From the NCBI GenBank assembly GCA_035610835.1, contig CM069448.1, forward strand, positions 33,985,652-34,049,651: a stretch of 64,000 bases of DNA. The letters are read 5' to 3'. Below the pieces are notes generated by a model, which searched no databases, was not told the origin of the DNA, and worked only from the letters and a program-made list of their open reading frames with translations. This DNA is from Ophiura sarsii (lineage: Eukaryota > Echinodermata > Ophiuroidea > Amphilepidida > Ophiuridae). Positions 60,061-64,000 of this stretch are shown here, piece by piece (positions within the stretch are counted from its first letter, which is position 1; each line of letters starts with the position of its first letter). A program made the translations under genes and the position numbers.

Positions 60061-60661
60061 CGATATGTTTTTATTTTTTTCGTTTATCTAGTTCTACCCT
60101 TCTACTCACAATAATGTTGAAACTTTGGCTTCATCAGTTATTAATTGATAAAAACAATAATAAGTTTATTAATTTATTTAGTCATTATTTAAGATCCTTG
60201 GACTATTAGTCCATTTTGATTTAAATATGACCCAAAGTCGGTGCGATTAGTGTTTCAATGGGCAAAAGGAGTTGATCTAAATTTTGACTAAAAAAATCAC
60301 CAAATTGCATGAATGGATTTTCAAAAAAATAAAAAATGTTTCAGCTTATGAGGGTACACATTCCACTTTAAAAAAAAAACACTCCCTGGGCATGTAAGCG
60401 CAATTGGTAAGCGCAATTCAGCATCAGTGAATCATCCTCCAATGTTCACAACAAATTTACGCTACTGCTAGAATCGACTGACTTGTTGCATAAAACGTTA
60501 TGCCCCAACTTACTCTTGAGTCCGGTCAGGTATAACATTTAGCGTAAATTACTAGCCTAGTAGCTTACCCCGATTTGGTGCTCTCCAAATTTTGGGTTAC
60601 GCCTCAGCTACTAGCGAGGTAGCGCTATTCTTTAGCTACCCGTCATCTGTGCACTCGGCCG

Positions 60662-60999
60662 TTGGAGTTGTGAGTATATTCATAACCTTTGTAAGTTAGT
60701 TACGAAAACGGAAAGATTTTGTTGTTGCATAAACAAGCTAAATAGACATCTGGATGAATTTGAAACAAAATTTGCCACGAAACACCAACAAAGATAAGCC
60801 CCAATTAGCACCATTTAAACAAAATCCGTGACGTTTGAAAATTCGTATTTTCAACAAACTACGCGGGATTATTTTCATGTTTGGCTTTTTACGATATTTG
60901 CTTTTGTATGGTGTTATTCATTTTTAAGCTCGAGTTTTCTTACTTATAGACGTTAATTTGTGATAAAGATTACAGAAAATATCAACAAACGTTCGTATA
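60662..60999. other. AT-rich spacer
   Basis: Nothing recognised. Confidence 0.4.
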
Positions 61000-61150
61000 C
61001 AAATATGGACTGCTCATGAGGGAAATGGGGTGAAATATTGCCCCGAGGTGATCTGGAGACCGTAAGCCTACTATTGTAGGCTTACGGTCTCCAGATCACC
61101 GAGGGACAATATTTCACCCCATTTCACGAATAAAGAGCAGTCCATATTTG
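61000..61150. repeat. Near-perfect 151-bp palindrome
   Basis: CAAATATGGACTGCTC...GGTCTCCAGATCACC arms of about 70 bp meeting at GTAAGCCTACTATTGTAGGCTTAC. A few mismatches (ATGAGGG against CGAATAA near the outer third). Foldback element or hairpin RNA source. Confidence 0.88.
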
Positions 61151-61853
61151 TTTTATATAACGCATGAAAATATTCACACTTGAACACATCTTTCTTAGTG
61201 AATATGCTAGTCGATTCTCGACAAAATCAAAAATAAGCTTACTTTTTAAAGTTAGTTTAATCCGAGCAAGTCGCCGAGGAATAATTACTCTGATGCTGAA
61301 CTCATCTCATCGATAGAGGTCTAGACCTCGTTGCAGAATGCCCTCAACCTCAGGTGAATTGACAACAAATATTTATGATTCATGACTAAGATTCAATGAA
61401 AATGTTAATTCAGCCGATAAAAGATCTGTGCCAAATAATAATAATGCAATGCAGACGACTTGTTTACTTGTTTTTGAAGCGATTCCTCTTTTGCTGTGCA
61501 CTGAGCGGAGTCCGTACATGCAGATGGTGGTGGAATCGATTTATTGTTTATACCGAGTAGGGCCTTCTAGAAATTAGAGAAAACTTTATGTAGAATGACG
61601 ATCACATTCAGGTTTTATACAGGGTCTCTCAAGACGCTCCATGCCGGGATCGCACGAGCCTACGAGGGAGGGCATTGTTGGTCTATTCAAAAAGTACTAT
61701 TGAATGACGTCAAGCATGAAATAGGCCAAAATATTTTGTGTTGTGTAATGTATTATCCACCAATCAGATGTCTAGAATATTTTCATGGGTTATATAATGT
61801 TGAATATAGGCCTATTTCCTATATTTTAAAACAATATATAGGCCTATATGCAA
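61151..61853. other. Intergenic DNA
   Basis: The open frame at 61595-61873 is unrecognised and partly overlaps the next inverted repeat. No gene supported. Confidence 0.35.
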
Positions 61854-62172
61854 CGATGGAAATACCCACATGACTTCTCACCCGGGGTAACAGTCTCAGG
61901 GAGGTAAAATCAAGGATTAATCATTCGGTGAGGTAAAAACAAGGATTGATCATTCGGGGAGGTAAAAACAAGGATTGATCATTCGGGGAGGTTAAAACAA
62001 GGATGGATCATTCTAAAACAGCCCCGGGACTGTCCAGATCATTCTAAAATAACCCCGGGACTGTCCAACCAGGGACTGTTTCTAACCCTAACCCTAACCC
62101 TAACCCTATCCACCCAGGGTTGGTCTACCCCGGGACTGTCTACCCCGGGTGGAAAGTCATGTGGGTATTTCC
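61854..62172. mobile_element. TIR element with 33-bp tandem repeat and CCCTAA run
   Basis: Ends ATGGAAATACCCACATGACT and complement AGTCATGTGGGTATTTCCAT, continuing with CACCCGGGG / CCCCGGGTG. Inside are four units of about 30-33 bp containing AAAACAAGGATTGATCATTC, several CCCCGGGACTGTC words, and a (CCCTAA) run of four units at 62083-62107. Confidence 0.82.
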
Positions 62173-62345
62173 ATTGCTGCATATATTTACATATAATTTA
62201 TATATATATGCATACTGCGTAGGTTCACTATACCAAAGTCCGATAACAACAAATTCCATTAGCAATTGCTTGTCTAAATTTCAGAAGTATCATATTTTTA
62301 GATTTAAAATGTCGTCATATTAATGAAAAACATATACAATTTAAA

Positions 62346-62578
62346 CAAATTATTAGTAATAATAATAATAATAATGGAAACTTATAAAGCGTAAGTATCC
62401 GTCAAATTAGCGTCAGGCCACTGTTATAAGTCATAAACATGTGTTAATTAACACTCTAATAGAGAGTACCTGTTAATTAACACATGTTTATGACTTATAA
62501 CAGTGGCCTGACGCTAATTTGACGGATACTTACGCTCTATAAGTTGCCATTATTATTATTATTATTACTAATAATTTG
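62346..62578. repeat. Near-perfect 233-bp palindrome on an (AAT)n site
   Basis: Arms of about 105 bp (CAAATTATTAGTAATAATAA outward end; GTGTTAATTAACAC near the centre) with only a few mismatches. The AAT microsatellite in both outer arms suggests insertion into, or inclusion of, an AAT repeat. Confidence 0.9.
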
Positions 62579-62589
62579 AAAGAACTAAA

Positions 62590-62757
62590 ACTCACTCTTT
62601 GAGAGCTCGAGGAGGAACAGCTCTCTTTTTAGAGTGAACTTTGCTCTATTTGGAGTGATGTGCCACTCGTTTGGAGTGATTTTTCACTCTTTTCAGAGTG
62701 ATTTCTACCTTGTAAAGAGTGGAAATAACTCTAAAAAGAGTGAACTTCACTCTAAAT
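62590..62757. repeat. GAGTGA / TCACTC word array
   Basis: More than ten GAGTGA or TCACTC words spaced 10-20 bases, in both orientations. Same style as the arms of elements C, D and F, so perhaps a remnant of another such element. No complete termini found. Confidence 0.6.
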
Positions 62758-64000
62758 AAAAATTCCATTAAAATGGAAAGTTGGCGGTCAAAAGGAAATT
62801 GCGATATAAGGCAAATAGAAAGAGCAAAAATAGCAACATTTGTAAATACGGCTTTTAGTTGCTAAAATTATGTGGCAGAAGAAGCAAGCGCATAGATGAT
62901 AATTGTGCAAGATTCTTGCATGGCATTACTAGAAAGCAATATAAATTACAGCCATAGTTTAGTGATAAATAGTTTTAAATATATGTCATATGTATTCAAT
63001 TTATTTGATCAATACATAAATAAATGTAGAAATAAATAAATGATTTTTTTTCTTCAATACTTTTAAATAAATAGTTGAATAATTTTGTTAATAAATAATA
63101 ATATAAATCGAAAATTAAATTTTTAATCGAAAATAAATGAATCAATAAACTAATGAATCAATACATAAATACACGCATATTAAAAATTTAAATATTAAAA
63201 ATTACTTATAAAATAAAGAAATTAAAACAAATAAACATGAGAAAACATTAATAAATAAAAAATGATTAAATAAATAAATGAATAATTATGTAAATAATTA
63301 ATAATATAAAAAGTAAATAAGTAAATATAGAAATATAGAAATGAATGAATTTTACATTCAATTTAATTAAGTTTTAAATATGTCATATATATTCAATTAA
63401 TTTGATTAGAATTATATTCAATTTAATATGGCCAATATTCGTTAGTAAAACTATGGTTGAAGTAGAATTTATTTGTTTATTATAGTTCATTCTGTTGCAT
63501 ACCAAAATACCAGGGATATGGTATGTATCTTTCAAACAACAACAAAACACCCCAAATCAAAACACAACAGTCTAAAAATAGTACAGGAAACCAATAAAGT
63601 TGATGTTTGTGCATGGAGGGGGGGGGGGGGGGGGGGGGGGGGGTACCATCTGAAGAACAATCTAGGTATAATGACATCCGCAACTTATTAAACAACCCCA
63701 GGACAGACAGTTGGTAGATTTCTCTTTAGTCAAACAAGATAAGCTATTATGTCTCTCTGTTGGGAGTCTAATAACATCTCTCTGATTGAATCACCAAGGC
63801 TAAACAAATATAGCTTTGACTCCGTCACAGACTGCAGGACTGTTAAAATAAACTGCATAGGTACATGTAATTTACAAACACTACAAAATAATTTAGACAA
63901 TTTTCCATATACTAAAAACAAAATGGCAGCCTCCATGTATATATAGAAAGACCTAAATGTCAAAGAATATGCAATCTGATGCTATAAGGTTGGCGGGCTT
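62758..64000. other. AT-rich low-complexity end of window
   Basis: 62990-63370 is dominated by AAATAAATA-type sequence. A poly-G run of about 27 bases lies at 63617-63643. No gene. Confidence 0.5.

Larger units (their letters stand above)
56018..60661. mobile_element. A-family TIR element, copy (e), split by element B
   Basis: Ends CGGCCGAGTGCACC and GTGCACTCGGCCG. If 56098-59565 is removed, the remaining 1.18 kb matches full-length copy (c) in inverted orientation, joining CCCTAACTG-TA-GCGTAACTTAC, equivalent to TCTAACTGTAGCATAACTTAC. A tRNA-Asn-like block lies at 59989-60060 (+). Confidence 0.88.

Noticed and set aside
61595..61873. 92-codon frame as a gene
   Set aside because: It has no recognisable domain and runs into the left inverted repeat of the 61854-62172 element.

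Overview
This window is animal nuclear DNA: AT-rich, dominated by introns and repeats, with no operons, ribosomal RNA genes or CRISPR arrays. It has consensus GT-AG splice sites, TTAGGG/CCCTAA-type repeats, RTE-like, CR1/L2-like and L1/Tx1-like LINE remnants, and many TA-, TTAA- and 8-bp-TSD miniature transposons. This repeat mix suggests a marine invertebrate deuterostome (echinoderm or hemichordate type). That is an inference; I cannot name the species.

The central discovery is a pair of five-exon genes, convergent and paralogous, that look like secreted long-chain class I helical cytokines (IL-6/G-CSF/CNTF type). Gene 1 is on the + strand, join(1101..1134, 5997..6133, 7787..7909, 8370..8564, 11508..11687), 222 aa. 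Gene 2 is on the - strand, complement(join(33863..34102, 37098..37268, 44014..44118, 44753..44931, 46461..46482)), 238 aa. Both have a TATA box, a tiny first coding exon, intron phases 1-0-0-0, a signal peptide ending in the shared sequence IQC[A/T]PC, and an alignable fourth exon. Gene 2 ends in a helix whose sequence resembles IL-6 helix D. Family membership rests on architecture and short motifs read by eye, not on a search.

Layout. 1-11.7 kb: promoter and gene 1, with introns holding a Tc1-like MITE, two identical 471-bp MITEs, a hAT MITE and a TA-element. 16.0-25.7 kb: a partial tandem duplicate of gene 1 that lacks the promoter and exons 1-2 and has a frameshift in exon 4, so it is a pseudogene. 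The duplicate also carries a MITE with TSD TTA, a solo-LTR-like insert, a 5'-truncated RTE-like LINE and a TA-MITE. The two copies give paired empty and filled sites for six insertions. 25.7-33.8 kb: intergenic transposons (a TA/CACTG element with a word array, an A-family element, a hAT element carrying a LINE fragment). 33.9-46.6 kb: gene 2, whose introns hold piggyBac-like MITEs, a TA/CACTG element, a long foldback, and an A-family element inserted in another element. 46.6-64 kb: repeats, including a L1/Tx1-like endonuclease fragment split by a mariner-like element, a 28-bp minisatellite, an A-family element split by a 3.5-kb TA/CACTG element, large perfect hairpins, and AT-rich low-complexity DNA.

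The two genes would act outside the cell as secreted ligands. No receptor or JAK/STAT component lies in the window. The remainder is a record of successive transposon insertions, including a striking set of elements each built from its own reiterated short word.
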